Of a stretch of 64,000 bases of DNA, positions 44,970 to 55,640 are shown piece by piece (positions within the stretch are counted from its first letter, which is position 1; the number at the start of each line of letters is the position of its first letter). The stretch is taken from contig VZQC01011955.1 in assembly GCA_009823505.1 (NCBI GenBank), positions 2,498,914-2,562,913 of the forward strand. Direction: 5' to 3'. A program made the translations under genes and the position numbers. The DNA comes from Rhizomys pruinosus. Lineage: Eukaryota > Chordata > Mammalia > Rodentia > Spalacidae. A model generated the notes under the pieces. That model was not told where the DNA came from and searched no databases. It saw nothing but the letters and a program-made list of their open reading frames with translations.

Positions 44970-45125
44970 TTACGATTTAATTACGTGACAAAAAGTATTT
45001 AAAGCCAACTGTAACAAAACAGATGGCTAATCATGCTGGAGGGAAAAGAACAGACATAGCTGCTGCTGAAAACCTCAGATTAATTTGGATGGTTAACTAA
45101 TTAGACACTCCAATTAAAGGAGTGG
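44970..45125. promoter_or_regulatory. Candidate intronic regulatory element with TAAT motifs
   Basis: Repeat-free AT-rich sequence with several homeodomain-type cores: TTTAATTACGTGAC, GGCTAATCATG, GATTAATTTGG, AACTAATTAGAC and CCAATTAAAGG. Function is inferred from motif density only. Confidence 0.25.
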
Positions 45126-45314
45126 TTAGCTTGTGGTCCTTGGGTTGCATTCCTGGCTGATGGAGAGATTCTCACAGGCCCTGGAGCTAGGACAGTCCAT
45201 GTGGCCTAGACAGTGTCACTGCTTCTCAAATTTAGACCCTTTTGGAAGAGTGTGACCCCAGATCTGGTGCTTTGGAAGGTCTGGATTAGGGGGTTTAAGA
45301 CTTGGCAATTTTTT

Positions 45315-45455
45315 GTGTCTTTTTTTGTGACGGGATTTCCCTATAGCCCCACCTGGCCTGGAACTCACTATGTAGACCAGGCTGGTCTTGAACTCACAAG
45401 ATCCACCTTCCTTTGCCTTCTGAGTGCTGAGATTAAAGGCATAAGCCTACAGACC
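45315..45455 (-). mobile_element. B1 SINE, diverged
   Basis: Reversed B1 (TGACGGGATTTCCCTATAG to GCTGAGATTAAAGGCATAAG). Confidence 0.82.
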
Positions 45456-45934
45456 ACAGAGAAGTCACATTTTTAACCAGTTCCCGGAATCTGCTTAGGC
45501 TGCTAGTTTCCGAACCATATTTTGAGAACCACACTCTAGATAGACTAAGTCCATTTGAAAACACTTGAGATATAATTACCACATAAAGTCACCCATTTAA
45601 AGTATTCAGTTAGGTGCATTCAAGAGCTTATATAACTACCGCAGTACAGTCACATTCTAGATGACTTCTATTTCCCCCCGCCCTAGTAGAAAGCTGCGTT
45701 TATTAATAGCACTCTCCACCCCGCCTAGCCTCTGGGAACCACGGACTTGTTTTCTGTCTCTAGATTTGATTATCCTGAACATTTCATCTAAGTGAAATTG
45801 TAATGTATCCCTTGAGTCTGACTTCTTTCCCTTAGTGTAGTGATCCCAAAGATCATGGAGCATGTGCCAATTAACAATGTATTCCTTTTCATGGCTCAAG
45901 AGTCTCCCACTATATGATCATAGGTCTGTTTTTG

Positions 45935-46005
45935 ACAGTGCTGGGGACTGAACCTAATGCCTGCCATGTGCTGGGTAAGTGCTCTACTGCACTGAATGCC
46001 CAGCC
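45935..46005 (-). mobile_element. ID-type SINE in L1
   Basis: GTGCTGGGGACTGAACC and TAAGTGCTCTACTGCACTG are a reversed ID core. Confidence 0.7.
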
Positions 46006-46404
46006 TTGGATGAATAATATTATGCTTACCTATCCATCGCTTAATGGATGTTCAGGTCATTTCTGCTTCTGGGCTACTCTGAATAGTGCTGTCATGAACA
46101 GTGTATAGAGTATATGAGCATGGGTTTTCATGCCTCTTCAGTATATAATAGAAGGGAACTGCTGGCCCACATGGTGACTGTTTAACTCTTTGAGGAATTG
46201 TTGGTCTGCTTTCCTAAGTGGTTGCAATACTTTACTTTCCTACCAACAATGTACAAAGTTCTTATTCCCCCACCTCCCGATTAATACTAGTATTTATTCT
46301 AGTACTATTACTTGAATTAGTAATACTAGTAATAGTAGTATTACTAGCATTTATTCTTTGATTTCAGCCACTCTCATGGGTGTGAAGTGGCACCTCATTG
46401 TTTT

Positions 46405-46512
46405 TGTTTTTATACAAGATCTTGCTATGTAGCCCAGGCTGGCATGGAAGTGGGGATCCTCCCACCTCAGTCTTCTGAGTGTCGGGATTACAGGCCACCA
46501 CATCTGATCTCA
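46405..46512 (-). mobile_element. B1 SINE fragment in L1
   Basis: GATCTTGCTATGTAGCCCAGG to GGGATTACAGGCCACCAC, reversed. Confidence 0.75.
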
Positions 46513-46797
46513 CTGTGTTTTTAAAAAACATTTTACTAATTACTAAGATGCTGAGCATGTTTGAAGACTTGTTGGCCATTTGTACATCTTAGGAGAAATA
46601 TCTTTTCAAAACCTTTGTTTATTGACAGATTGGGGAGTTGCTTTTTTATTGAGTTGTAAAAGTTATATCTATATTTTAGATATTGACTTACTAATTTCTG
46701 GAGATGAGGTCTTACATGGTAGCTCAGATTGGCCTTGAGATATTCCTGTCTCAGCCTCTTGAATGCTGTGATTGCAGGCATGCACCATTAAGCTGTT

Positions 46798-47147
46798 TTT
46801 CCTCCTCCTCCTCCTCCTCCTCCTCCTCCTCCCCTCCTCCTCTTCCCCTCCTCCTCCCCTCCTCCTCCTCCCCTCCTCCTCCTTCCTCCCCCTCCTCCTC
46901 TTCCCCTCCTCCTCCTCCTCCCCTCTTCCTCCTCTCCCCTCCGCTCCCCCTCTTCCTCTCCTCCTCCCCTCTCCTCCCTCCTCCTCCTCCCCTCTCCTCC
47001 TCCCTCTTCCACGTCCTCCTCCTCCTCCCCTCCTCCTCCCTTCCTCCTCTACCCTTCCTCCTCCTCCTCCCTCTTCCTCCCCCCCTCCTCCTCCTCCTCC
47101 TCCTCCTCCTCCTCCTCCTCCTCCTCCTCCTCCTCCTCCTCCTCTCC
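46798..47147 (+). repeat. (CCT)n polypyrimidine tract, about 350 bp
   Basis: Almost uninterrupted C/T on the plus strand, mostly CTC units with CCC and TTCC variants; a single A in ACG at 47011 and one in CTACCC near 47051 are among the few breaks. It abuts a B1 at 47148, so it may have grown from that element's tail. Confidence 0.97.
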
Positions 47148-47285
47148 TTTAAGACAGGGTCTTGCTGTAGTCCTGAATGGCCTAGAACTTGCTATCCAGA
47201 CCAGGGTGGTCTCAATCTTAGAGATATCTTCCTGCCTCTGCCTCTCAAGTTCTGGGATTAAAGGTATGAGCCACCACACCTGGCC
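47148..47285 (-). mobile_element. B1 SINE
   Basis: Reversed B1 (TTAAGACAGGGTCTTGC to GTATGAGCCACCACACCTGGC). Confidence 0.87.
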
Positions 47286-47307
47286 TAAGCTCACCTTTAA
47301 AATTTAT

Positions 47308-47533
47308 TTTTTAAAACATTTTATTTTTTATCGTATGTGTAGGAGTGTATTGCATGGATGTATGCAAGTGCACTCATGCCATGCAGTCCCCCTGGAGGTC
47401 AGAAGAGGGCATTGGATCCCTTGGAACTGGAGTTATGGATGGTTGTTAGCTGCCATATGGGTGCTGGGAATTGAACCTGGGTCCTCTGCAAGAGCAGCCA
47501 GTGCTCTTAACCACTGAGCCATTCTCTAGCCCT
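47308..47533 (-). mobile_element. B2/B3-type SINE
   Basis: Reversed copy with a single ACTGGAGTTATGG block and head CTCTTAACCACTGAGCC. Confidence 0.83.
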
Positions 47534-47730
47534 TTATTTTTAATTATGTATATGCGTGTGTGTCTCTGTGTAGGTTTGTGGTGTGTGCAAAAGGCCAGAA
47601 GGAGGCTTTTGATCCTCTGGAGCTGGAGCTACAGGTGGTTGTAAGCTGCCTGATGTGGGTGCTGAGAACCAAACTTGGGTCTCCACAAGACCAGCAAGTA
47701 CTCTTAGCCACTGAGGTATCTCTCCACCCC
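47534..47730 (-). mobile_element. B2/B3-type SINE, older
   Basis: Reversed copy ending ACTCTTAGCCACTGAGG and ATCTCTCCACCCC. Confidence 0.78.
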
Positions 47731-47997
47731 CAAGCCCCATTTTCAATACTGGCTTCCATTAAATAGGAATTACAAATGTTTTCTCTCATTTTGTAGGTGT
47801 TTTTTTTTTTTTTAAACTTCCTTCATAATGTCCTATTTATCACAAAGGTTTTAAATTTTACTAAAGTTCAGATAATTCTTTTGTTGTTTGTTTTCAGTGA
47901 AATTTAAGAACCGATTACCTAACTGAAACTCATGAATATTGATATTTATAATTTCTTCTAAGAGTTATATATTATTTCTTTAGAGTTCTATATTTTA

Positions 47998-48151
47998 GCC
48001 AGGTGTGGTGGTGCATGCCTTTAATCCCAGCACTCGGGAGGCAGAGGCAGGAGGATCTCTGTGAGTTCAAGGCCAGCCTGGTCTACAGAGCAAACTCTAG
48101 GCCAGCTGGGACTAAAGGGAGACCCTGTCTCAAAAAGACAAAAAAAAAAAA
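47998..48151 (+). mobile_element. B1 SINE with target-site duplication
   Basis: AGAGTTCTATATTTTA flanks the element at 47982-47997 and 48152-48167. Confidence 0.94.
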
Positions 48152-48247
48152 AGAGTTCTATATTTTAAACTGTTACATTTTTTTCATGCTTATTTGACTT
48201 TTGTTGGTGGTACATAGATATCAACTTCTTTATTTTTTTAATGCTCT

Positions 48248-48455
48248 GGGGCTGGAGAGAGATGGCTCAGAAGTTAAGAACACTGGTTGCTCTTGCAGAG
48301 GACCCAGGTTCAATTCCTAGGCCCTACATGGTAGCTAACAAACATCCATAACTCCAGTTCCAGGGGAATCCAATGCCCTCTTCTGACCTCATGGCACTAC
48401 ATGACATGGGTACACTTACATACACTCATAGACATAAAATAAAAAATATTTTTAA
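48248..48455 (+). mobile_element. B2/B3-type SINE
   Basis: GGGGCTGGAGAGAGATGGCTC head, single CTCCAGTTCCAGGGG block and an A-rich tail. Confidence 0.83.
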
Positions 48456-48627
48456 AATGTGGTTCCCTTAATTGTCCTTTATTGAAAAGTCTATTCTTTC
48501 TTAACTGAAAAGTCATAAATCAACCCACTTTAAATGTATGGGTATATTTATTTAGAGATTCTGTATTCCATTAATCTATGTATCTTATTTATGCTAGAAC
48601 CAGAGCATTTTGACTACTGCTATCTTT

Positions 48628-48886
48628 TTTAATTTACTTTTCTTTTTTTTTTATTTTATTTATTTCTTTATGTGTGTGAATGTACTGTCTGCATGCAAGT
48701 TTGTGCACCCGTGTCATGCAATGCCGCGGAGGTCAGAAGAGGGTCTCAGATTCCCCTGGAACTGGAGTTCTCCTGGAATTGGAGTTTCAGACGGTTCTCG
48801 GCCGCCATGTGGGTGCTGGGGATTGAACCCGGGTCCTCTGTAAGATCGGTCGGCGCTCTTAACCGCTAGGCCATCTCTCCAGCCCC
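48628..48886 (-). mobile_element. Young B2-type SINE with target-site duplication
   Basis: GACTACTGCTATCTTT at 48612-48627 and 48887-48902. Internal duplication present. Confidence 0.94.
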
Positions 48887-48969
48887 GACTACTGCTATCT
48901 TTGTGGTAACATTTGAAATCAGGAAAGTGAGTTCTCCAACTTTTTTTTTCTTTTCAAGAGTTGTTTGTT

Positions 48970-49145
48970 GGGGGCTGGAGAGATGGCCCAGTGGTTAAGA
49001 GCACTGGCTGCTTTTCCAGAGGACCCAGGTTTGGGTCACAGCATCCAATTCCATCTTCTGGCCTCTATGGGCATCACAGGACATGGGAGCACTTACATAC
49101 ACATAAACACTCATACGCAAAGAATAAAAAATAAAATGAAAAAAA
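48970..49145 (+). mobile_element. B2/B3-type SINE
   Basis: GGGGCTGGAGAGATGGCCCAG head with a shortened body and (AAAAT) tail. Confidence 0.8.
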
Positions 49146-49327
49146 GATTTGTCTATTCCAGGTCCCCTGAATTTGCATAGAAATGTTAAGATTAGCTTCA
49201 GCTAACTTGGGTTTTGAAAGGAATGATACTGAATCTGTAGACAAATTTGGGGTCTCTTGCCATCCTAAAAAAGGTTGTCTTCTAATCCATGAGTGTAGAA
49301 TATCTTTCCATTTATTTATAGCTTTTT

Positions 49328-49570
49328 TTTAAAACTTTTTTTTTTATTTCTGTATGTGTACAAATGTACTGTCTGCATGCAGGTCTGTGCACCCGTGTCG
49401 TGCAATGCTGCGGAGGTCAGAAGAGGGTGTTGGATTCCCCTGGAACTGGAGTTCTCCTGGAATTGGAGTTTCAGACGGTTCTCAGCCACCATGTGGGTGC
49501 TGGGGATCGAACCCGGGTCCTCTGTAAGAGTGGTCGGCACTCTTAACTGCTAAGCCATCTCTCCATCCCC
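49328..49570 (-). mobile_element. Young B2-type SINE with target-site duplication
   Basis: TATTTATAGCTTTTT at 49313-49327 and 49571-49585. Internal duplication present. Confidence 0.92.
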
Positions 49571-49657
49571 TATTTATAGCTTTTTAATCCCAACAGTATT
49601 TTATGATTTCAGTATCTAAATCTATTCCTATGTATGTTATTCTCTTTGATGTTATTG

Positions 49658-50840
49658 AGGCAGTAGCAGGCTCGCAGTAGTCAGTAAAGGAAAATGGCTC
49701 ATGGTGAAAACTACAAATTGTTCACATATATTACAGTGGGGACAGATGTTAGAGTTCAAAGGGAATGTTAGGGTTAAATTAGTAGAGCCAAGCCAGGCAT
49801 ATGGTGCATGCCTTTAATCCTATAACTTCGGAGGCAGAGGCAACCTGATCTCTGTGAGATTGAGACCAGCCTGGTCTCATAGTGAGTTCCAGGTCAGCAA
49901 GGGCTACATCAAGACCCTATCTCAAAAACAAAACAAAACAAAACAAAAACCCAATAAAACAACAGATCCAGGAGCACTAAGGATGAGAGATAAAGCTTGT
50001 AGCTGGGTATGAGACAGTCAGGTGGACTGGATAAGAGACAGACATGCTCTAAGCATGACTAGTGTTGGCAGGTTAGTTGGCCAGTGTCCATGAGGCCATA
50101 CACATATGATGTGTTAAACACTATTGATTTTTTAAAATATTCTTGCTTCTAATTTGGATAACTCTAACAGACTAAGTTATAAGTGAGGGTGGTTTCTGTA
50201 CCCATTTCAGGACCATCCCATAAACAAGAACTTAACCAAGAACACCATGGCTACTTGTGGAGATCTGTGAGAGCGAAGAGAGCATTGTGTAGTTAACAGC
50301 ACTTGATACACCTGCAAGGTAGTAATGTTGGCCAAGTCAAGGTCAGTAAATAACAAAGCCAGAATCAGAGTTGGACAAGATGGGGCTTCAGTCACCCCTG
50401 CAGTCACCCCTGATCAGATCCGCAACTTGCAGACAGAGAGTGGTTCTCTCTCTGGTTAGACCAGGAGAGCATGAATCCAATGTGGCATCTTCTAATTGGC
50501 CAAATAATAACATTACCTTGGTCTTCAGCCATTAACCCACAAAAAGGGCCCAGATCAGCTTGCCCTGGCATCCACTCAGGCCCCTTGTCACCCATGCTGA
50601 AAGCTTTAATTTTCTTTTTTACTAAATTTTAATATCTTGAGAGTATCCTCACCTTTAATTAATTTCTTACTTTTCTGTAATTCCCTCAAATTAAGTTTGC
50701 CTTCAACTTACTCTTCAAGTATTAATTTTTACTGGCCCGAGTCAGGGAACTTAGGATCAACTGTCCCCGGTTGATCTTGGTGACTGTGAGTGTCCAGTAC
50801 CCTAGGACCTTTTGTCACATTCAAATTTTGCCTCATGATT
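49658..50840. mobile_element. Unidentified insertion of about 1.2 kb in antisense L1 ORF2
   Basis: L1 text stops at TCTCTTTGATGTTATTG and resumes at ACAAATGAAATTTTCTTAATG, which should be adjacent in an antisense L1 of this type as I recall it. The intervening DNA has a B1 at about 49795-49945 and otherwise matches nothing that I recognise. It may be an old LTR element. No clear terminal repeats or target-site duplication were found. Confidence 0.5.
49795..49945 (+). mobile_element. B1 SINE
   Basis: AGCCAGGCATATGGTGC to ACCCTATCTCAAAAACAAAAC. Confidence 0.83.
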
Positions 50841-51209
50841 ACAAATGAAATTTTCTTAATGTCACTTCCAGAAAAACTGGTAATTATAGAACCCAAACTA
50901 AATTTTGTATATTGATCTTATATGCTGAAAATTTATGAACTCTACTAAGTTTGTATGTGTACTCATTAAGCTTTGTTATATACTAAAGATCATGTCATTG
51001 GTGAATTCAGGAAGTTTGACATTTTCTTTTCCAATCTGGAAACCTCTTATTTTTCCTGTTTATTTGACCTGGTCAGGGCTGCCAGCAAAATACCGAGAAG
51101 TGGTATGAGTGACATCTTTGTGCTATTTCTGATCTTAGAGGAAAGGCTTCAGTCTTCCATCATCAAGGATGAAGCTAGTTGTGGGCCTTTTGATGTTGTC
51201 CTTTGCTAT

Positions 51210-51345
51210 TAGGCTTAATAAGCAAGTACTCCATCACCAAGCTGTATCACTGAGTTGCCCAGGCTAATTTTGAACTTACTTTGTAGCCCAGGTGGGCCTT
51301 AAACTTGAGGTCTTCCTGCCTCAGCCTCCCAAGAAGCCATAGGAC
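51210..51345 (-). mobile_element. Decayed ID/B1-like composite in L1
   Basis: AGCAAGTACTCCATCACCAAGC is followed by TTGCCCAGGCTAATTTTG and TCCTGCCTCAGCCTCCC. Confidence 0.5.
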
Positions 51346-51419
51346 ATACAATACTGAGTGATCTTACTTGTTGATCCAAACTGGCATTCCTGGGATAAAT
51401 CCCACTTGGTAAACTCCAT

Positions 51420-51985
51420 TTTATACAGTGGGAACTCATGCCTCATGAAGGCTAATGAGTTGTCCCAAATCTCACAGAAAAGAAGTGGTAAACCCCAAAA
51501 TAGAACCTTGTTCTGTAGGTGGTATCAGCTGGCTTTTGTGGGGAGGGACGGGGAGACGCAGGAGGAGAGGCAGTGCCGTCGAGGAAGGATTAATAAATTG
51601 CCATCTTATCATCACCCACTATTTGTGTTGGTCCCACATTTTATAGTCTGTGCTCACAAATACTGTTGTTTTTTTTTTTTAAATCAGCTTTTGGACACAG
51701 GTATTCTCCCCATTTGACAGGTCAGTAAACTGAGGTTTGGTGAAATTCAGTGACTTATTTAAGCATCTTAGGCAGCAGGAGGTGGTTCCCGGTCTTCAGA
51801 CTCTATCCTGGTCCTCTGTGTTATTTGCTTGCCTGATCTCTGAGTCTCACGATTTTGGAGCCTGCCGGAGACCCTCTGCTGTGCACTGGCTGGAAGATTG
51901 GAGCCTTGTGCTTTTATCTAATAGCTTTGGTTGCACAGAAAAAGCTTTTTTAGGAGAAGAATAGTCAAAGATTTTCCCATCTTGA
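51420..51985 (-). mobile_element. MIR-like remnants in otherwise unique sequence
   Basis: CCCATTTGACAGGTCAGTAAACTGAGG near 51709-51735 is the reversed MIR core. A weaker piece lies at 51418-51500. Confidence 0.5.
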
Positions 51986-51989
51986 AACT

Positions 51990-52165
51990 GAAGAGCTGGC
52001 TCAGGTGTTAAGAACTCTTGCAGCTTTTACAGAGAACCCGGGTTTCTTCCCAATACCCAGGTTGGGCAGCTCACAACCTCCCATGACTCCAGCTCCAGAA
52101 ATCTGACATCTCTGGCCTCTGTGGGCATCTGCACCCCCCCCCACTCCCCACATAAATATTTTTAA
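51990..52165 (+). mobile_element. Old B2/B3-type SINE
   Basis: AAGAGCTGGCTCAGGTG and GAACCCGGGTTTCTTCCC, ending CCCACATAAATATTTTTAAAA. Confidence 0.65.
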
Positions 52166-52177
52166 AAGTTTTTCCAG

Positions 52178-52378
52178 GGCTGGGGAGATGGCTTGGCAGA
52201 GGGCCAGGGTTCAGTTCCCAGCACCCACATGGTGACTAACTACTGTCTGTAACTCCAGTTCCAGGGGCTCTGATGGCCTCTTCTGACCTATTCAGGTATT
52301 GCACAACATGGGTCTACTTACATACATGCAGGCAAAACCTTCATATACAATACAATAAAATAAAATATCTTTAAAAAG
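52178..52378 (+). mobile_element. B2/B3-type SINE, internally deleted
   Basis: GGGCTGGGGAGATGGCTTGG with part of the head missing, then CCTCTTCTGACC and an A-rich tail. Confidence 0.75.
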
Positions 52379-52494
52379 TTTTCCAGTCTCTTAATCCTAA
52401 GAGTGAATGATTTGTAGAGCCAATAATCTTTGTTATATTTTGTTAAATTGATGAACTTAGATTTTTCAATAAATTGGTTATTTTTCTGTGGGTT

Positions 52495-52660
52495 TTTAGA
52501 GCACCAGGTTTGGATCCTACCTCTGATGGGTACGCAACTATGTGACCTTATGAGCACGGTCTGCCTCTCTGCATCTGTTTTCTCATCTAAAAATGGGAAT
52601 AGCAGGCAGCTCTGCCTCATCCTGAGAGTGCACATGCGTGTGTCAAATGGGGTCTGGCAC
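52495..52660 (+). mobile_element. MIR element
   Basis: CAGGTTTGGATCCTACCTC, CTATGTGACCTTATGAGC and TTTTCTCATCTAAAAATGGG follow MIR order. Confidence 0.7.
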
Positions 52661-53105
52661 AGAGCGAATGAGAGGGATGGATTTGGGGGGAACACTAAGC
52701 ATCAGCAGGGTAGAGGGCAGGCCTCAGCACAAAGGCAGGTGGCAGGGGCACCAAAGGCCTAGGAGAGCTGCTCCCTGGCAGCAGAGCATAGAGGTCTTCC
52801 AAGGGTCTAGTCTGCCCCTCATGCTGTCAGGCACAGTTAGAGAATTCTGTGGGGCCTCTGGGAGCCTGGCTATGTTACCTCTCAGAAGCCACTGGCCTAA
52901 AGGGGAAGGCCAGCCCTGACCCAAAGGCCAGCATCTTTCTGCCAATACAGAAGCCAGAGTCCACTTATTTGGTTGGTTGATCTCAGGGAGCCTTGGCCAG
53001 CACTGTGGACAATCCCTGTCTCCACTCTGAGGCTCCCTGTCCCACTCAGAGACTGGCTGGAAATTGTCCTAGGATTAGATGTTTCATTCTAAAGATGACC
53101 CACCA
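52661..53105. other. SLC24A4 large intron, unique sequence
   Basis: No exon or repeat recognised. Confidence 0.35.
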
Positions 53106-53109
53106 TGTT

Positions 53110-53325
53110 GGGGCTGGAGAGATTGCTCAATGGTTAGCAGCACTGGCTGCTCTTGAAGAGGACCTGGGATGGGTTCCTGGCACCTACATGGTAGCTAAAC
53201 AACCACCCATAACTCCAGTTCCAGGGTCTAATGTCCTCTTTTGGCCTCTATGTGCACTGCATGCATATGGTGCACTTACATACATGTAGGCAAACACTCT
53301 GCATATAAATAGAAGTTAATTAATT
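53110..53325 (+). mobile_element. B2/B3-type SINE
   Basis: GGGGCTGGAGAGATTGCTC head; its tail received the insertion at 53326. Confidence 0.82.
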
Positions 53326-53564
53326 TTTTTAAATTTAATTTTATTTATGTGTATGAATGTACTGTTTTGCGTGTAAGTCTGTGCACCCGTGTCGTGCAAT
53401 GCCGCGGAGGTCAGAAGAGGGTCTCGGAATCCCCTGGAACTGGAGTTCTCCTGGAATTGGAGTTACAGACGGTTCTCAGCCGCCATGTGGGTGCTGGGGA
53501 TCGAACCCGGGTCCTCTGCAAGAGCGGTCGGCGCTCTTAACCGCTAGGCCATCTCTCCAGCCCC
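53326..53564 (-). mobile_element. Young B2-type SINE nested next to an older one
   Basis: AGAAGTTAATTAATT at 53311-53325 and 53565-53579. Internal duplication present; the head is intact (CTAGCGGTTAAGAGCGCC on the minus strand). Confidence 0.94.
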
Positions 53565-53679
53565 AGAAGTTAATTAATTAAAGATGACTCCCCACTCCCA
53601 AGTTACGAGTAGCCTTGTGTCCCTCTCAGGAACCTCATGGCTTTTAGTAGGAAGAACAAACCATCCTGGATGGACTGTC

Positions 53680-53790
53680 GTTGTTGACTATGTGGTACTG
53701 GGTGGATCCTCAATCTCTCTGAGCCTCCGTGTCCTCATCTGTGGGACAGTACTGACCAATCCTTGCCTGCTTCCTCAAGGATCTCTGGGC
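53680..53790 (+). mobile_element. MIR remnant
   Basis: CTCTGAGCCTCCGTGTCCTC followed by ATCTGTGGGACAGTACTG resembles the MIR 3' core. Confidence 0.5.
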
Positions 53791-53799
53791 AGACTGAAG

Positions 53800-54955
53800 A
53801 AAGCCAGGCATTCACGCACATGGCCCTCATCAAGGCCTTGCCTTCAGTTCAGAGGCCATGGGTGGGTTAAGCGGAGGCCAAGTCTGAGAAACCCCAGAGG
53901 AACTGCTACTTGCCAGCCCTGCCCTGCCCTCTTGGCAAAGCCTCCCAGCCACAGAGCTAGCTGTCGGCCCTCCCTTCCTACAGTCCCTACCTTCCTCACT
54001 GACGTCAACAGGGAAGCCATCTAGAAGGCAACATTTAAGAACAGACAGACCTGGGCACCAGTCCCGACCGTGGCTCTTACTCAGCTACGTGAGGCTTCTC
54101 CAACCCTGGATCCCTTATCAGGGAAGGAGGAATCCGCCAACACTACATCAGGGCCACCTGGAGGTTCTAAGTCGGGATGTGAGTGACGTGCTGAGCTGGT
54201 GCCGGGGACCACTAGGGATGTTGCTCTGAAGCTAGAGCCCACGGCTCCCACCACGGCCCAGGCGTAGGCTCCACAGGCCACTCAGACCCCTCATCTTTCG
54301 TGGGCTCTGCATTATCAGTGAAGGTGTTTTCATTGCTTCTCTCCATCTTCACCGTGACCCCCCTGCACTGGAGTGCTGCAGTGACCTTTCCCATCCCCTG
54401 TGGCAACCTCCTCCCTGGGTGCGTGGTGGAGCTGCACCATCCAGACTCCAAGTTTCCAGCTTCCCAGGAGGTTCCCCAATCTGCAAAGCAGAAGTGAGAT
54501 GAGGTGGAGCCACCTTTCTGTGGTTTTGAGTGGGTGAACATAAAGCATGCTGGGAGTAGGGAGTGTTGTATTTACCGCATCACCGAGCACAGCCTTGCAA
54601 GCTTCCTTTAAGCAGCCCCTTCTGGCCAATGGGAACCTCGTTAGTTTCTGTTGCCAGCCCTAGGTATCATAGAAAAGGTTAGGGTTCACAGACACAGTCT
54701 CTGGTGTCCCAGCGAGTGCTGTGCTGGCCAGGTTGAAGGGGAGGGGAAGGGGGAGCACCTAAGGGAGCAAACTGGGTGGGCCTGGTGGAGACTTCCTCTT
54801 GGGCAAACCATTTATTCAGTTTCCCACTTTGGGATCTAGTCTAAAAATTCCCAGGCTTTAAACTTTAATATTCAAAAACTATTTGCTATAGATCACACAG
54901 AACTCCTCAGAGAATTATTGCTTTCACCAAGATAAAAATAAGTACTGAGCCTCAT
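53800..54955. other. SLC24A4 large intron, mostly unique sequence
   Basis: No supported exon. A faint MIR-like piece lies near 54035-54090. Open frames on both strands show no family resemblance. Confidence 0.35.
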
Positions 54956-54957
54956 CT

Positions 54958-55112
54958 TTTTGTTGTTGTTGTTGTTGTTGTTGTTTTGTTTGGTTTGGTT
55001 TGGTCTTTTTTGAGACAGGGTTTCTCTGCAGTCCCAGCTGTCCTGGAACTTGCTTTGTAGACCAGGCTGGCCTTGAACTCGCAGAGATCCGCCTGCCTCT
55101 GCCTCCTGAGTG
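54958..55112 (-). mobile_element. B1 SINE with (TTG)n tail
   Basis: (TTG)n and (GGTTT)n runs precede a reversed B1 that stops after CCTCCTGAGTG, so its 5' end is truncated. Confidence 0.85.
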
Positions 55113-55147
55113 TATGAGGCTCTATTAGGTCTTTGGACAGCCACTTA

Positions 55148-55225
55148 TGGGCTGGGGATGTAGCTCTGGAATACTTGTCTAGCATGCACAAGGGTCTAAG
55201 TTTGAGCCCCAGCACTGAAAATTAA
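55148..55225 (+). mobile_element. ID-type SINE
   Basis: GGGCTGGGGATGTAGCTC, ACTTGTCTAGCATGCACAAG and GAGCCCCAGCACTG. Confidence 0.85.
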
Positions 55226-55239
55226 TAATAATTAATTCG

Positions 55240-55640
55240 ATCTTATAGCCCAAAGTAGGAACAACCCAAATATCTATCCAACTGTGATGTGTTCACTTAA
55301 AGCAGAGAGCATGATGTATATTACAATCCGTGTAAACCTTGAAGACACTATGCTAAGAAGCTGCTTACAAGACGCAGAACATTGCATGACTTCACTTATA
55401 CAAAATGGGCCGACTAGATCAGTCCAAGAAGACACTGAGTAGATTAGCTGTTGCCAGGGGCTGGAAGGGAGGGGAGCAGCAGCTCTGGTTATACAGTTTA
55501 TTTGGGGAAAGATGACAATACCCTAACATTGACTGGAGTGGTAGCTGCACAGATCTGTGAACCGACTAAAAGCCGCTGAACTGGACAGCTTAAAGGTGTG
55601 AACTATATCTCAATGAGGTTGCTATATTCAAGAATAAAAG
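55240..55640 (+). mobile_element. Old L1 3' end
   Basis: AACAACCCAAATATCTATCC, CATGACTTCACTTATACAAAATG and GTTGCCAGGGGCTGGAAG match ancient L1 3' sequence. Confidence 0.8.

Larger units (their letters stand above)
45555..51412 (-). mobile_element. Old L1, antisense, ORF2 and 3'UTR, heavily interrupted
   Basis: Read on the plus strand, L1 3'UTR words come first (TTGAGATATAATTACC, AACTCTTTGAGGAATTG). ORF2 words follow (GGAAACCTCTTATTTTTCC, GATCTTAGAGGAAAGGC), and TCCTGGGATAAATCCCACTTGG lies at the far end. The order is collinear with an antisense L1, broken by about ten SINEs, a polypyrimidine tract and a 1.2-kb insertion. No intact frame remains. Confidence 0.85.

Noticed and set aside
46704..47261. 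Poly-Pro/Ser/Leu frame of 185 codons
   Set aside because: It is produced by the (CCT)n tract plus a reversed B1.
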